Origin: Nitrososphaeraceae archaeon
GTDB lineage: Archaea; Thermoproteota; Nitrososphaeria; Nitrososphaerales; Nitrososphaeraceae
Direction: 5' to 3'
NCBI GenBank assembly: GCA_025922735.1
Contig: JAICHI010000007.1
Coordinates: 1-15,968, forward strand
DNA length: 15,968 nucleotides
Shown piece after piece: positions 1 through 6,871 of this stretch (positions are counted from its first letter, which is position 1; each line of letters starts with the position of its first letter). The notes beneath the pieces are model-generated. The model saw only the letters and a list, made by a program, of their open reading frames with translations. It was not told where the DNA came from and ran no database searches. The position numbers and the translations under genes were made by a program.

Positions 1-165
1 GAGGATGTTGGCTCGTACGCATGGGTGGTGTTCAAGTTAGACAATGCGCCCCTAAGAGCGTCAGGACTTCTCCCTGGCATCAAGACGCCTGCCGACCTGC
101 CGATAGGCACCAAAGTGAGGGTTGCAGGCTATGACCCAAAGCACGGTCTCATGCTCCAGAAATAG
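1..165 (+). CDS. C-terminal fragment, probable DUF35-type OB-fold protein
   Basis: An open frame runs from the window edge to a TAG stop at 163-165, giving 54 residues; the start lies outside the window. The residues read as a beta-rich domain: GSYAWVVFKLDNAPLRASGL, then LPIGTKVRVAGYD and a final short strand. The pattern of strand, small loop, hydrophobic strand, then 'DLPIGTKVRV' matches the end of the OB-fold in DUF35 (Zn-ribbon plus OB-fold) proteins, which in archaea accompany acyl-CoA thiolases in the mevalonate pathway. The Zn-ribbon half is not visible, so the family call is an inference from the tail only. That it is coding is likely from its GC-rich wobble positions and clean stop. 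A T-rich tract follows at 191-202. Confidence 0.55.
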   Translation, partial: EDVGSYAWVVFKLDNAPLRASGLLPGIKTPADLPIGTKVRVAGYDPKHGLMLQK

Positions 166-190
166 TTGTTCCTATTACCTAGAGCATGCA

Positions 191-202
191 TATCTTTTTC
201 TT
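191..202 (+). terminator. T-rich tract after the first gene
   Basis: A short pyrimidine/T run (tatctttttctt) lies 26 nt after the stop of the upstream gene. Archaeal transcription commonly ends at oligo-T runs without a strong hairpin. The assignment rests on position and composition only. Confidence 0.35.
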
Positions 203-304
203 ATAATTCCAACTACATATTTTATATCATTCTGTATGCGCATTTTGGAATTAATCTGGTAGATACAACTGTGTAGTATACGCAAATGCCATTCGCACAA
301 GAAA

Positions 305-326
305 TTCTTCTTCTTCTTCTTCTTCT
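305..326 (+). repeat. (TTC)7 microsatellite
   Basis: Seven perfect tandem TTC units plus one extra T are visible. The tract is in non-coding DNA and is a simple-sequence repeat liable to slippage. No function is evident. Confidence 0.9.
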
Positions 327-391
327 AAATGTAGGCGCTGACGAACACACATATCATACAAACCATTCCAACTTTAAGATGAAAGTACTCC

Positions 392-477
392 CCGGCTGAA
401 AAGCTGGTCGCAAATATGGATGCAATTACCGTAGGACTTTACTCGAGTCCGCTTGTGTAGTCAAGATGTCCCTTGAC
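392..477 (+). ncRNA. Candidate structured RNA: three hairpins in 86 nt
   Basis: Three stems follow one another. The first is CCGGCT/AGCTGG (392-397 with 402-407), closing a GAAA tetraloop and containing one G-U pair on the plus strand. The second is GGACT/AGTCC (434-438 with 446-450, 7-nt loop). The third is GTCAAG/CTTGAC (460-465 with 472-477, 6-nt loop). The GNRA tetraloop reads correctly only on the plus strand, which suggests that orientation. It is not recognised as tRNA, SRP RNA, RNase P RNA or a C/D-box RNA. Short stems like these can arise by chance, and the same DNA is open on the minus strand, so this is only a candidate. Confidence 0.25.
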
Positions 478-687
478 CACTTTGCCTTTAAGAGGCGGCT
501 ATGATCATCATCGCTGGCGAGTATCTTGATTCTTGTATGCCCTCTTGCATTGCTGCTATAATATACAACTTTTTTTGTAGCTTAGCTTTATGATAGTTCT
601 TGGTATACTGTCTTCAACACCTGGAGTTTTTTGATCTAATCTAGCGTAATACCAGTAAGATGACGGGAGGAGAGAAGCGTCAGCAGT
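426..687 (-). pseudogene. Possible frameshifted minus-strand gene remnant
   Basis: Read on the minus strand, an open frame from 687 gives residues such as SYWYYARLDQKTPGVED and IPRTIIKLSYKK, then stops at 556-558. The adjacent frame picks up at the 7-A tract (570-576 on plus) and gives VVYYSSNARGHTRIKILASD, DDHSRLLKAKWSRDILTTQ and SSKVLR before a stop at 426-428. Removing one A, or adding two, would fuse them into a single protein of about 85 residues. No ATG, GTG or TTG start is available in the first frame, and its 5' end runs antisense into the cdvB-like gene. It is either a decayed small gene or chance open frame. The family is not recognised. Confidence 0.3.
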
Positions 688-1268
688 TCATGAGCCAGAT
701 CACCCACGCGACGGGTGTCGTGTACAACCAGCTTGGGCGTCTCAAGCTGCTCGACGGAAAGTTCGCCTCAATGGAGACATCTTTTCTAGAGCAGATAGCT
801 GCCAACATCAAGGCAGGCAATAATGCCCGAGCAAAGATCCTTGCAACCGAATTGATCAATGTGAGGCGTCTACGTAGAAACACACAACACACCGGCCTAG
901 CACTTGAGGCAGTAGTGATACGCTTTAGTACAATCAACGAATTTGCTGCAATCCTTGACACTATAGATCCGACGATTGAGATGATAAAGGGTATCCAGAC
1001 TGATCTGACTAGAGCCATTCCAGCTGCTAATGAAGTACTTTCCGAAGTCTCGACAGTTACCACAGATTTGCTCCTCAACGCAAATATCAAAGCAGACGCC
1101 AGAATCTCGACGCCGATGGACACAGAGGCCCTTTCAATCCTTAACCAGATCGAAGGAGCACTTGAGGACGAAGCAAAAGCGAGGCTCCCAGAGGTCCCAA
1201 CTAGCATTCCCTCTCAAAAGCGAGAGGAAGCACCAACTGAAAAGACTGAGTTACTGGTTGAAAGCTAG
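660..1268 (+). CDS. cdvB: CdvB-family ESCRT-III-like cell division protein
   Basis: This 202-residue protein reads as an ESCRT-III/Snf7-type helical protein. It has a basic N-terminal helix region (residues about 10-75, with Arg/Lys at LKLLDGKF and INVRRLRR), long amphipathic helices without Gly/Pro breaks to about residue 165, and an acidic C-terminal part. Residues 176-184, LPEVPTSIP, resemble a MIM2 motif, the segment ESCRT-III proteins use to bind the MIT domain of the Vps4/CdvC ATPase. There is no winged-helix domain after the motif, so it resembles the short CdvB paralogues rather than the CdvB that recruits CdvA. Thaumarchaeota usually encode several such paralogues that polymerise at mid-cell during division. 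It stands alone; cdvA and cdvC are not in the window. The start at 660 gives the usual length and no SD is present. Confidence 0.82.
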   Translation: MTGGEKRQQFMSQITHATGVVYNQLGRLKLLDGKFASMETSFLEQIAANIKAGNNARAKILATELINVRRLRRNTQHTGLALEAVVIRFSTINEFAAILDTIDPTIEMIKGIQTDLTRAIPAANEVLSEVSTVTTDLLLNANIKADARISTPMDTEALSILNQIEGALEDEAKARLPEVPTSIPSQKREEAPTEKTELLVES

Positions 1269-1319
1269 GCTGGTCGATCAAACAGTCGATTGAGCAACAT
1301 AGAGTGGATCATGCAATTA

Positions 1320-1335
1320 GTAAAAAATATTTTAC
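1320..1335 (+). promoter_or_regulatory. AT-rich inverted repeat, candidate operator
   Basis: The near-perfect inverted repeat GTAAAAAATATTTTAC (arms GTAAAA/TTTTAC) lies just upstream of the likely TATA-like box of the winged-helix/ATP-cone gene. The 10-bp core AAAAATATTT recurs at 3559-3568, upstream of nrdJ. A regulator-binding role is inferred only; such strings are also common by chance in AT-rich spacers. Confidence 0.3.
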
Positions 1336-1342
1336 AAAGTAG

Positions 1343-1350
1343 TTTTAATC
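1343..1350 (+). promoter_or_regulatory. TATA-like box of the wHTH/ATP-cone/NrdD-like gene
   Basis: TTTTAATC lies 23-30 nt upstream of the ATG at 1373. That is the archaeal TATA position if transcription begins at or next to the start codon. No Shine-Dalgarno sequence intervenes, consistent with a leaderless message. Confidence 0.4.
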
Positions 1351-1372
1351 ATTTATCTAGATATGAGGCGTA

Positions 1373-3454
1373 ATGGAACAACCGAGTTATGATTATCAAG
1401 TCGATTCTAAGAAAGGCGGACTTTTAGAATCTGCATCAAAGCGCGTAAGGATGATTTTCTCTGTTATGGCTAGCCCTAACAGGATCGACATCCTGCGAAT
1501 TTTGAATGCAAAGGGTCCCCTGACATACTCGGAACTAAAGGCTCTTGCGGGCTTTAAGTCAAAGAAAGAGTCGGGCAAGTTTGCCTATCACCTGAGGAAG
1601 CTGCTTCGCCAGCTCCTGGTTGCCCTCAACAAGACGGAGCGTCGGTACACTATTACAAACCTTGGTAAACTGGTGCTGAGCCTTGCCCGCCAGATTGAGG
1701 AGCGTTCAATCATAGAGAGCGGCAAAATGTATGTGAGAACAAACAAGCATACCATTGAGGAGTTCAATTCCCACAAGATAATCCAGTCTCTTGTAAGGGA
1801 AGCTAATCTGCCGCTTGAGCAGGCCCACAAGATCACTGAAGAAGTAGAAAACAAGATCTACAGGTTCCAGACAACCTATCTCACATCGTCGCTCATACGT
1901 GAGACTGTCAACTGTATTCTCATAGAGCACGGCCACGAGGAATATAGAAATAAGCTAGCGCGGCTGGGTCTCCCGTCCTCAGACATTGTTCAGATGCTCT
2001 CCCAAGACGAGCCAGCCCGAAACGGAATAGAGCGTGTCATGACAAGGACTGCTGGCGCGGTCTTTTCTGAATACTTACTGTTCAACATGCTGCCAAAGGA
2101 CATTGCAGACATGCATCTGGCAGGCGAGATCAATATTTCTAATACCAATGTCTGGGGTTTATTGCCTGATACTGTATTTCTTGACCTGTCAGAGCTGAAA
2201 GACGGCTTGGATCTAAAAGGGAAATTCCTGAATATGACTAGGATCCCGCCAATTAAGAGCTCTGACGATGCTGTCGCGACTCTGCCCGCATTGGTCTCGC
2301 TCCTCTCAAGAGAAGCGTCAACAGAAGTTGTGCTCGAAGGCTACGTGCCGGCGTTACTTAACAACGTCAATGATCCAGAGGACATTACCTCTCGGTTTGC
2401 AAGGGCGCTTCTGGCCTCGTCAGGTGCACCATCGTATTCTGCAGGCATGCCTGTAACCACTATTGCAGTGCAAACTGACAGCTTAGATGCCCAGCAACTC
2501 AATGCACTCTTGGACGGCTACAGGAGGTACGTCAATAATACGCCCATGCCCCGGCTTGGCCTTGCGCTAGCAGGTAGGATGAATGACAGCCTTGACCACA
2601 TCATAGCAGCAGTACGAGCAGGAGGCATAATTTCGATTGGCAACAACAAGGTACGGTCAAGTAATGGCATCAAGAAGGCAAACGTCAAAGCTACAGCTGC
2701 AATGTCGCTCCATTTGCTTTCGATAAACTTGCCAAGGCTTGCATATGAATCGAACAAGGACGAAACTTACTTCCGCGCCAAGCTTGCGCTCATGATAAAA
2801 CCATCGCTTGCTGCAATGTCGCTCCGAAAAAAAATAATCATCGACTATGTCAAAAAGGGAATGATGCCTGCATTTGCAAGCGCAAGCCAGTTGATGCAGA
2901 TGGGCACAGCTAGCATAGCAGTCAACCTTACTGGCACTAGGGAGTCAGTCTACAACATACTAGGAGAGTCCTCCAGCGAAGTGCTTCAGAAAGTGCTAAA
3001 GACTGCTGCCGAAGTGACCAACGGGCAGGGCAAGCTGCTTGGAGAGGAAGGAGCTGGCATTGCGATGGTTTCAGATGACAGCGGGTCAAGGTTTGCCACA
3101 CTCGATTCTGAGAAGTATGGCAAGGTCTCTCTTCTGCAATCGCAGAATACAACCAGCTATTCCCAGGGGATGATGCTCAATGGCAGGGATATCCTTAATG
3201 ACGGCGAAGCTTCAATTCAAGAATGTCTGGCAATTGACAAGCTGCTGAATGGAGGGTTTGCAGCATCGCTTGACCTGACAAACCTGTCGCCAGACGAAAT
3301 GAAACGTGTAATAGAAACTACTGTACAAGAGCTGCCGTTCCTGCGCCTCAGTATTGGGTTTGCAGTTTGCACAACGTGCGGTCAGCGCTCAAAAGGAGGT
3401 GTAGAAATGTGCGAGTTCTGCAAGTCACCTCACAAAGTGCCTCTCTATTCGTAA
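1373..3454 (+). CDS. Winged-helix + ATP-cone + inactive NrdD-like protein; candidate dNTP-sensing regulator
   Basis: The 693-residue protein has four visible parts. Residues about 27-115 form an ArsR-like winged helix (SPNRIDILRILNAKGPLTYS, with a helix-turn-helix and YTIT wing). Residues about 121-209 form an ATP-cone, ending NKLARLGLP as in archaeal NrdD. Residues about 210-650 resemble a class III (anaerobic) reductase body. A Zn-ribbon follows with Cys666, 669, 680 and 683. The only other cysteines are 181 (in the cone) and 618, so the finger-loop active-site Cys of NrdD is missing. The protein ends 10 residues after the ribbon, where active enzymes carry the glycyl-radical RVxGY loop. 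It therefore cannot be a normal reductase. Seen: the domain order and missing residues. Inferred: a nucleotide-sensing DNA-binding regulator of the adjacent nrdJ, analogous to NrdR. Confidence 0.78.
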   Translation: MEQPSYDYQVDSKKGGLLESASKRVRMIFSVMASPNRIDILRILNAKGPLTYSELKALAGFKSKKESGKFAYHLRKLLRQLLVALNKTERRYTITNLGKLVLSLARQIEERSIIESGKMYVRTNKHTIEEFNSHKIIQSLVREANLPLEQAHKITEEVENKIYRFQTTYLTSSLIRETVNCILIEHGHEEYRNKLARLGLPSSDIVQMLSQDEPARNGIERVMTRTAGAVFSEYLLFNMLPKDIADMHLAGEINISNTNVWGLLPDTVFLDLSELKDGLDLKGKFLNMTRIPPIKSSDDAVATLPALVSLLSREASTEVVLEGYVPALLNNVNDPEDITSRFARALLASSGAPSYSAGMPVTTIAVQTDSLDAQQLNALLDGYRRYVNNTPMPRLGLALAGRMNDSLDHIIAAVRAGGIISIGNNKVRSSNGIKKANVKATAAMSLHLLSINLPRLAYESNKDETYFRAKLALMIKPSLAAMSLRKKIIIDYVKKGMMPAFASASQLMQMGTASIAVNLTGTRESVYNILGESSSEVLQKVLKTAAEVTNGQGKLLGEEGAGIAMVSDDSGSRFATLDSEKYGKVSLLQSQNTTSYSQGMMLNGRDILNDGEASIQECLAIDKLLNGGFAASLDLTNLSPDEMKRVIETTVQELPFLRLSIGFAVCTTCGQRSKGGVEMCEFCKSPHKVPLYS

Positions 3455-3500
3455 CTGCAACTCTAAAACAGCTCTGGCCGCTGCACGACTTTTACTATTA

Positions 3501-3515
3501 TGCTCGAAGCGAGCA
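3501..3515 (+). terminator. Hairpin between the NrdD-like gene and nrdJ
   Basis: The perfect 6-bp stem TGCTCG/CGAGCA with loop AAG lies 47 nt after the NrdD-like stop codon. No T-run follows directly, so it is not a bacterial-type terminator. It could act as a 3'-end structure or an operator. Its role is unknown. Confidence 0.3.
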
Positions 3516-3558
3516 ACTTATGCCAACATTTGAAGGCTTACTCAGAAGACCTTCTATG

Positions 3559-3568
3559 AAAAATATTT
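3559..3568 (+). promoter_or_regulatory. AAAAATATTT box shared with the NrdD-like promoter
   Basis: This 10-bp string is identical to 1323-1332 in the promoter of the winged-helix/ATP-cone gene. It lies 164 nt before nrdJ, far for a core promoter. It could be one half of a shared operator, or part of a promoter with a long leader. Chance occurrence in AT-rich DNA is quite possible. Confidence 0.2.
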
Positions 3569-3697
3569 ATCTAATGTACCATGCTTATATATTCAGATTA
3601 TACGTTAATTTAAACTAAGAATCTAACATATGTTTTTAGTAGGAATTTGCATTCATTTTTTACTGCCAAAAAAAGTTATATGATGTGGGCTCCCAAT

Positions 3698-3706
3698 CTT
3701 TAAGAA
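3698..3706 (+). promoter_or_regulatory. Weak TATA-like box of nrdJ
   Basis: CTTTAAGAA sits 26-34 nt upstream of the ATG at 3732, the distance expected for a leaderless archaeal transcript. This favours 3732 over the tandem ATGs at 3774-3779. A second TATA-like string (GTTATATGA, about 3675-3683) would instead give a leader of roughly 25 nt. Confidence 0.35.
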
Positions 3707-3731
3707 CCTGTAATCTTCTGTACAGTCTGGG

Positions 3732-6464
3732 ATGGCGGGACTTACTGAATTTAACAATAATAATTCGAAGGAAATGATGATCGCAAAGATACGGAAACGT
3801 GACGGACGCATAGTCCATTTCGAGCAGTCCAAGATTTCAAACGCGATATACAAGGCACTCGTTGCAACGGGCAAGCCTGACTACTCTCTGGCTGAGCGGC
3901 TAGGTGCAAAGGTAGTACAAAAGATCGTTCAGCAGAGCGAAAAGACTATTCCAAGCGTAGAAGACGCACAGGACATAGTGGAGTCCATACTTATTGAAGA
4001 GGGGCTATCCGAGACAGCCAAGGCCTACATACTCTACCGGCATGAAAGGCGTAAAGTGCGCGATGATAAAATGAGGGTCCTCAACAAGAAGGATCTCGAT
4101 GAAATTGACAAGGCTTTTGACCTTAATTCCCTAAGAGTGCTTGCTGCGCGGTATTTGCTGCGCGATAGCAACAATGAGATCATTGAAGGTCCCAAGCAAA
4201 TGTTTGAAAGGGTTGCAACCCTAGTTGCGATTGCCGACATGATGCACGACTCTTCTGTATTTACCCATGCCGGTGGCTACACCCAGAACATTGAAGAGGC
4301 AGATCGCTACTATGGCAAGCTAGGGGACTTTGACAACAAGCTACACATTGGCAGCTTCTATCTGAACAGGTACCATTTTGAAGCAATGATCCGTCACTAC
4401 ATCTACTGCGCACAGCAGGGGCAGATGAAGATCAGCTTCAAGGACCTACTTAGGATGATAGCGGAGGGCAAGATGGCACAGTATGAAGAGCGGGTTAGGG
4501 AATACTACAACCTGATGGTTTCACGGGACTATCTGCCAAATACACCCACTCTGATGAACTCCGGCGCAAAGCTTGGACAACTGTCTGCGTGCTTTGTGCT
4601 TGACATGCCTGATGACATGGCAGGCATCATGAAAGCATCCACTGACGCAGCCATGATTTTCAAGTCGGGCGGCGGAGTGGGCATCAACTACTCCGACCTG
4701 AGACCAGAGGGTGACATTGTCGCATCGACGTCAGGCGTTGCTTCAGGGCCAACATCGTTCATGCGTATCATTGACACCATCACCGATGTCGTCAAGCAGG
4801 GAGGCAAGCGCCGTGGAGCCAATATGGGTATCATTGAGGCATGGCATCCAGACATTGAAAAGTTTGTGACGGCTAAGACAAAGCCTGGAGTATTTGAGAA
4901 CTTTAATGTAAGCGTAGGTATCTGGGATGACTTTTGGAAGGCCCTTGTCAGCAAGGATGGCAATCACAAGTATCCTCTACGCAGTCCCCGGATGAAAGAG
5001 CCAATGCGGCATATCGACGCACAGCAGCTTGTAGACCTAATCGCATTGAGCGCATGGAAGAGCGCTGAACCAGGAGTAATATTCTTTGATAACATTAACA
5101 AATACAATCCACTCATTGGAGCAAGAGGCGGGCCTCTGCGTGCCACAAATCCCTGTGGTGAGCAATCCCTCTATCCCTATGAATCGTGCAATCTCGGCTC
5201 AATCAACTTGGCAAACTTTGTCAAACGTAAAGCTGATGGGGCATACGAATTTGATTGGCAGCGCTACGAGCAGGCGATCAGACTTGCTACTAGATTCCTA
5301 GACAACATCATTGACATGAACAAGTATCCTGTAGAAGAAGTCAACGTTGCGACAAATGAGACAAGGAGAATAGGTCTCGGTATCATGGGCATCGCTGATC
5401 TGTTATTCCTGCTCAAGATCCCATATGATTCCAAGGATGGCTATGAATTCATGAATAAGCTTGCAGAAGCAGTGTCATATTTGAGCATGGATGAAAGTGT
5501 CGCCATTGCAAAGTCTCGTGGACCATTCCCACTATTTAAGAACAGTGATTATGTCAAGGGCCGAATACCTGTGGCAGGATACTACGAGCTGCCCAGAGAG
5601 ACGCATACATACGACTGGGACACACTTATTGAAAAGATCAAAAAGCATGGAATACGTAACTCGTGGAGCTCCACTATTGCCCCGACCGGCACGCTCTCGA
5701 TGATCGCAGATACTTCAAATGGTGTGGAACCCGTGTTTGCACTTGTATATGAAAAGCGTGTGACTGTGGGCCGCTTCTTCTACGCTGATAAAGTGTTTGA
5801 AAGTATGTTGAAAGAAAACGGCCTCTACTCTGACGAAATACTGACTAAAATTGCAAACAATTATGGTTCTGTCCGCGGCTTACCTGAGATTCCTGAGTGG
5901 ATGCAGCGGATATTTGTGACTGCAATCGACATACACTGGACGGATCATGTGATGGCTCAGGCCGTATGGCAAAAATGGATCAGTAACGCCATTGCCAAAA
6001 CTATCAATATGCCTGGAGACGTGACAGCAGAAGACGTCAAATGCGCATATTTGCTATCCCATGAGCTTGGTTTGAAAGGTGTTACTGTCTTTAGAGATGG
6101 TTCTCGTCACGAGCAGGTGCTTCACATCACTGGTCAGAACACCGGCCAAAGAGCGTTTGCTGTTAAGCCTAGCAAACACGTAGTCGATTATGTCCTCAAC
6201 AATATTAAAGAACCCTATGTTCTAGAGCAGATGCAAAAGATATTCAAAGAATCCGACATAGAAGACGAAAAGTCTGCAGAAACTATGGCTATTCCGCCAC
6301 AAGAAGTGCAGTCTGGGACAAAGAATTCTGCTTCAATATCTGCTATCATGCAGCATACAGACATGCAAGAGGACCGGTGCCCGACGTGCAATGCAAGACT
6401 GATCATCACCGAAGGATGTAATGTGTGCATCGAATGCGGCTTTAGTGGATGTGGATCCGGCTAG
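3732..6464 (+). CDS. nrdJ: Class II adenosylcobalamin-dependent ribonucleotide reductase
   Basis: This enzyme reduces ribonucleotides to deoxyribonucleotides using a cobalamin-generated thiyl radical, so it works with or without oxygen and supplies DNA precursors. The 910 residues begin with an ATP-cone (about 17-110, IRKRDGRIVHFE), the allosteric dATP/ATP activity site. The catalytic barrel carries the first redox Cys287 (SACFVLDMPDD), the glycine-rich FKSGGGVGINYS segment, and the active-site loop N473-P-C475-G-E477, where Asn, Cys and Glu are the catalytic triad. GNCR-like binding segments and the IAPTGTLSMIADTS loop follow. A C-terminal Zn-ribbon/redox tail has Cys883, 886, 896, 899, 902 and 907. 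There is no sign of frameshift. Starts at residues 15-16 are possible but the TATA-like spacing favours this one. The upstream neighbour is its likely regulator. Confidence 0.95.
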   Translation: MAGLTEFNNNNSKEMMIAKIRKRDGRIVHFEQSKISNAIYKALVATGKPDYSLAERLGAKVVQKIVQQSEKTIPSVEDAQDIVESILIEEGLSETAKAYILYRHERRKVRDDKMRVLNKKDLDEIDKAFDLNSLRVLAARYLLRDSNNEIIEGPKQMFERVATLVAIADMMHDSSVFTHAGGYTQNIEEADRYYGKLGDFDNKLHIGSFYLNRYHFEAMIRHYIYCAQQGQMKISFKDLLRMIAEGKMAQYEERVREYYNLMVSRDYLPNTPTLMNSGAKLGQLSACFVLDMPDDMAGIMKASTDAAMIFKSGGGVGINYSDLRPEGDIVASTSGVASGPTSFMRIIDTITDVVKQGGKRRGANMGIIEAWHPDIEKFVTAKTKPGVFENFNVSVGIWDDFWKALVSKDGNHKYPLRSPRMKEPMRHIDAQQLVDLIALSAWKSAEPGVIFFDNINKYNPLIGARGGPLRATNPCGEQSLYPYESCNLGSINLANFVKRKADGAYEFDWQRYEQAIRLATRFLDNIIDMNKYPVEEVNVATNETRRIGLGIMGIADLLFLLKIPYDSKDGYEFMNKLAEAVSYLSMDESVAIAKSRGPFPLFKNSDYVKGRIPVAGYYELPRETHTYDWDTLIEKIKKHGIRNSWSSTIAPTGTLSMIADTSNGVEPVFALVYEKRVTVGRFFYADKVFESMLKENGLYSDEILTKIANNYGSVRGLPEIPEWMQRIFVTAIDIHWTDHVMAQAVWQKWISNAIAKTINMPGDVTAEDVKCAYLLSHELGLKGVTVFRDGSRHEQVLHITGQNTGQRAFAVKPSKHVVDYVLNNIKEPYVLEQMQKIFKESDIEDEKSAETMAIPPQEVQSGTKNSASISAIMQHTDMQEDRCPTCNARLIITEGCNVCIECGFSGCGSG

Positions 6465-6507
6465 GCGCCTATCTGATACTAACTAACCTTGATAGTAGGC
6501 GAAGTAA

Positions 6508-6693
6508 ATGGCAAAGATTCTGAAGGACGTCAACGAGACAATCGGTCTCAACGAAATTGTCTCGGGGATATTGACACCAGTTCGTTGCAGAAACTGCAAG
6601 CGCGAACTCACACTACGTGCGGATTTCGAGTATTGCAATGACTGCAGCGTGTACTATGTGGGCAAGTGGCATATATACAGCAGTAGCCCTTAA
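6508..6693 (+). CDS. Small zinc-ribbon protein, unknown function
   Basis: The 61-residue protein carries two CxxC knuckles, Cys27/Cys30 (CRNC) and Cys43/Cys46 (CNDC), spaced by 12 residues as in rubredoxin-like or zinc-ribbon folds. The N-terminal 25 residues are free of cysteines. It starts 43 nt after nrdJ on the same strand, so co-transcription is likely, although no clear TATA-like box was found at -26 either way. It ends 12 residues after the last Cys and is followed by T-rich DNA. Proteins like this often act as nucleic-acid-binding or protein-binding accessories. A role in NrdJ reduction or regulation is only suggested by position. The family is not recognised. Confidence 0.7.
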   Translation: MAKILKDVNETIGLNEIVSGILTPVRCRNCKRELTLRADFEYCNDCSVYYVGKWHIYSSSP

Positions 6694-6702
6694 CCCTCAT
6701 CT

Positions 6703-6726
6703 TATTTTTTGCCACTTTTCTTATTT
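6703..6726 (+). terminator. T-rich termination region after the zinc-ribbon gene
   Basis: Several T runs (T6 at 6705-6710, T4 at 6716-6719, then TTATTT) begin about 10 nt after the zinc-ribbon stop codon. This fits archaeal oligo-T termination of the nrdJ-zinc-ribbon transcript. Confidence 0.45.
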
Positions 6727-6838
6727 GATAATTAAAACAGTTTCTCTTATAGCTGTTGCCATCTATCCATCCAAAATGAGCCACCTTGTTACAGCAGGGG
6801 ACTGAGCTTGTGATGTGACAGAACCTCTAAGAATAGAG

Positions 6839-6846
6839 TTTAAATT
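6839..6846 (+). promoter_or_regulatory. TATA-like box supporting a start at 6872
   Basis: TTTAAATT lies 26-33 nt upstream of the ATG at 6872, which is internal to the longest possible frame (GTG at 6815). The spacing is what a leaderless archaeal mRNA starting at 6872 would show, so the first 19 residues of the longer frame are probably not translated. Confidence 0.5.
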
Positions 6847-6871
6847 CTGCTTTGTGCATATTACTAGTGAA

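Larger units (their letters stand above)
166..659. other. 494-bp spacer with no confident gene
   Basis: No start-to-stop gene is convincing here. The spacer holds a T-rich tract near its left end, a (TTC)7 microsatellite at 305-326, three close hairpins at 392-477, and on the minus strand two adjoining reading frames (about 687 to 556, and about 591 to 426) that would join across a 7-A tract but have no start codon. The right end must also contain the promoter of the cdvB-like gene at 660. No clear TATA-like box sits at the expected -26 position; the closest is the T-run around 627-632. No tRNA-like cloverleaf was recognised. Confidence 0.6.

Noticed and set aside
166..659. tRNA or known RNA (SRP, RNase P) in the hairpin spacer
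   Set aside because: No cloverleaf, T-loop consensus or family core was found; only generic stems.
680..1207. Long minus-strand open frame (175 codons) across the cdvB-like gene
   Set aside because: It is fully antisense to a recognisable ESCRT-III-like protein, is Ser/Ala/Arg-rich without motifs, and is a frame shadow.
1030..1293. Plus-strand open frame inside and past the cdvB-like gene
   Set aside because: It overlaps the real gene in another frame and shows no domain; composition is that of an out-of-frame reading.
6815..6871. GTG start at 6815 for the winged-helix membrane protein
   Set aside because: The TATA-like box at 6839-6846 lies inside this extension and is correctly spaced for the ATG at 6872.
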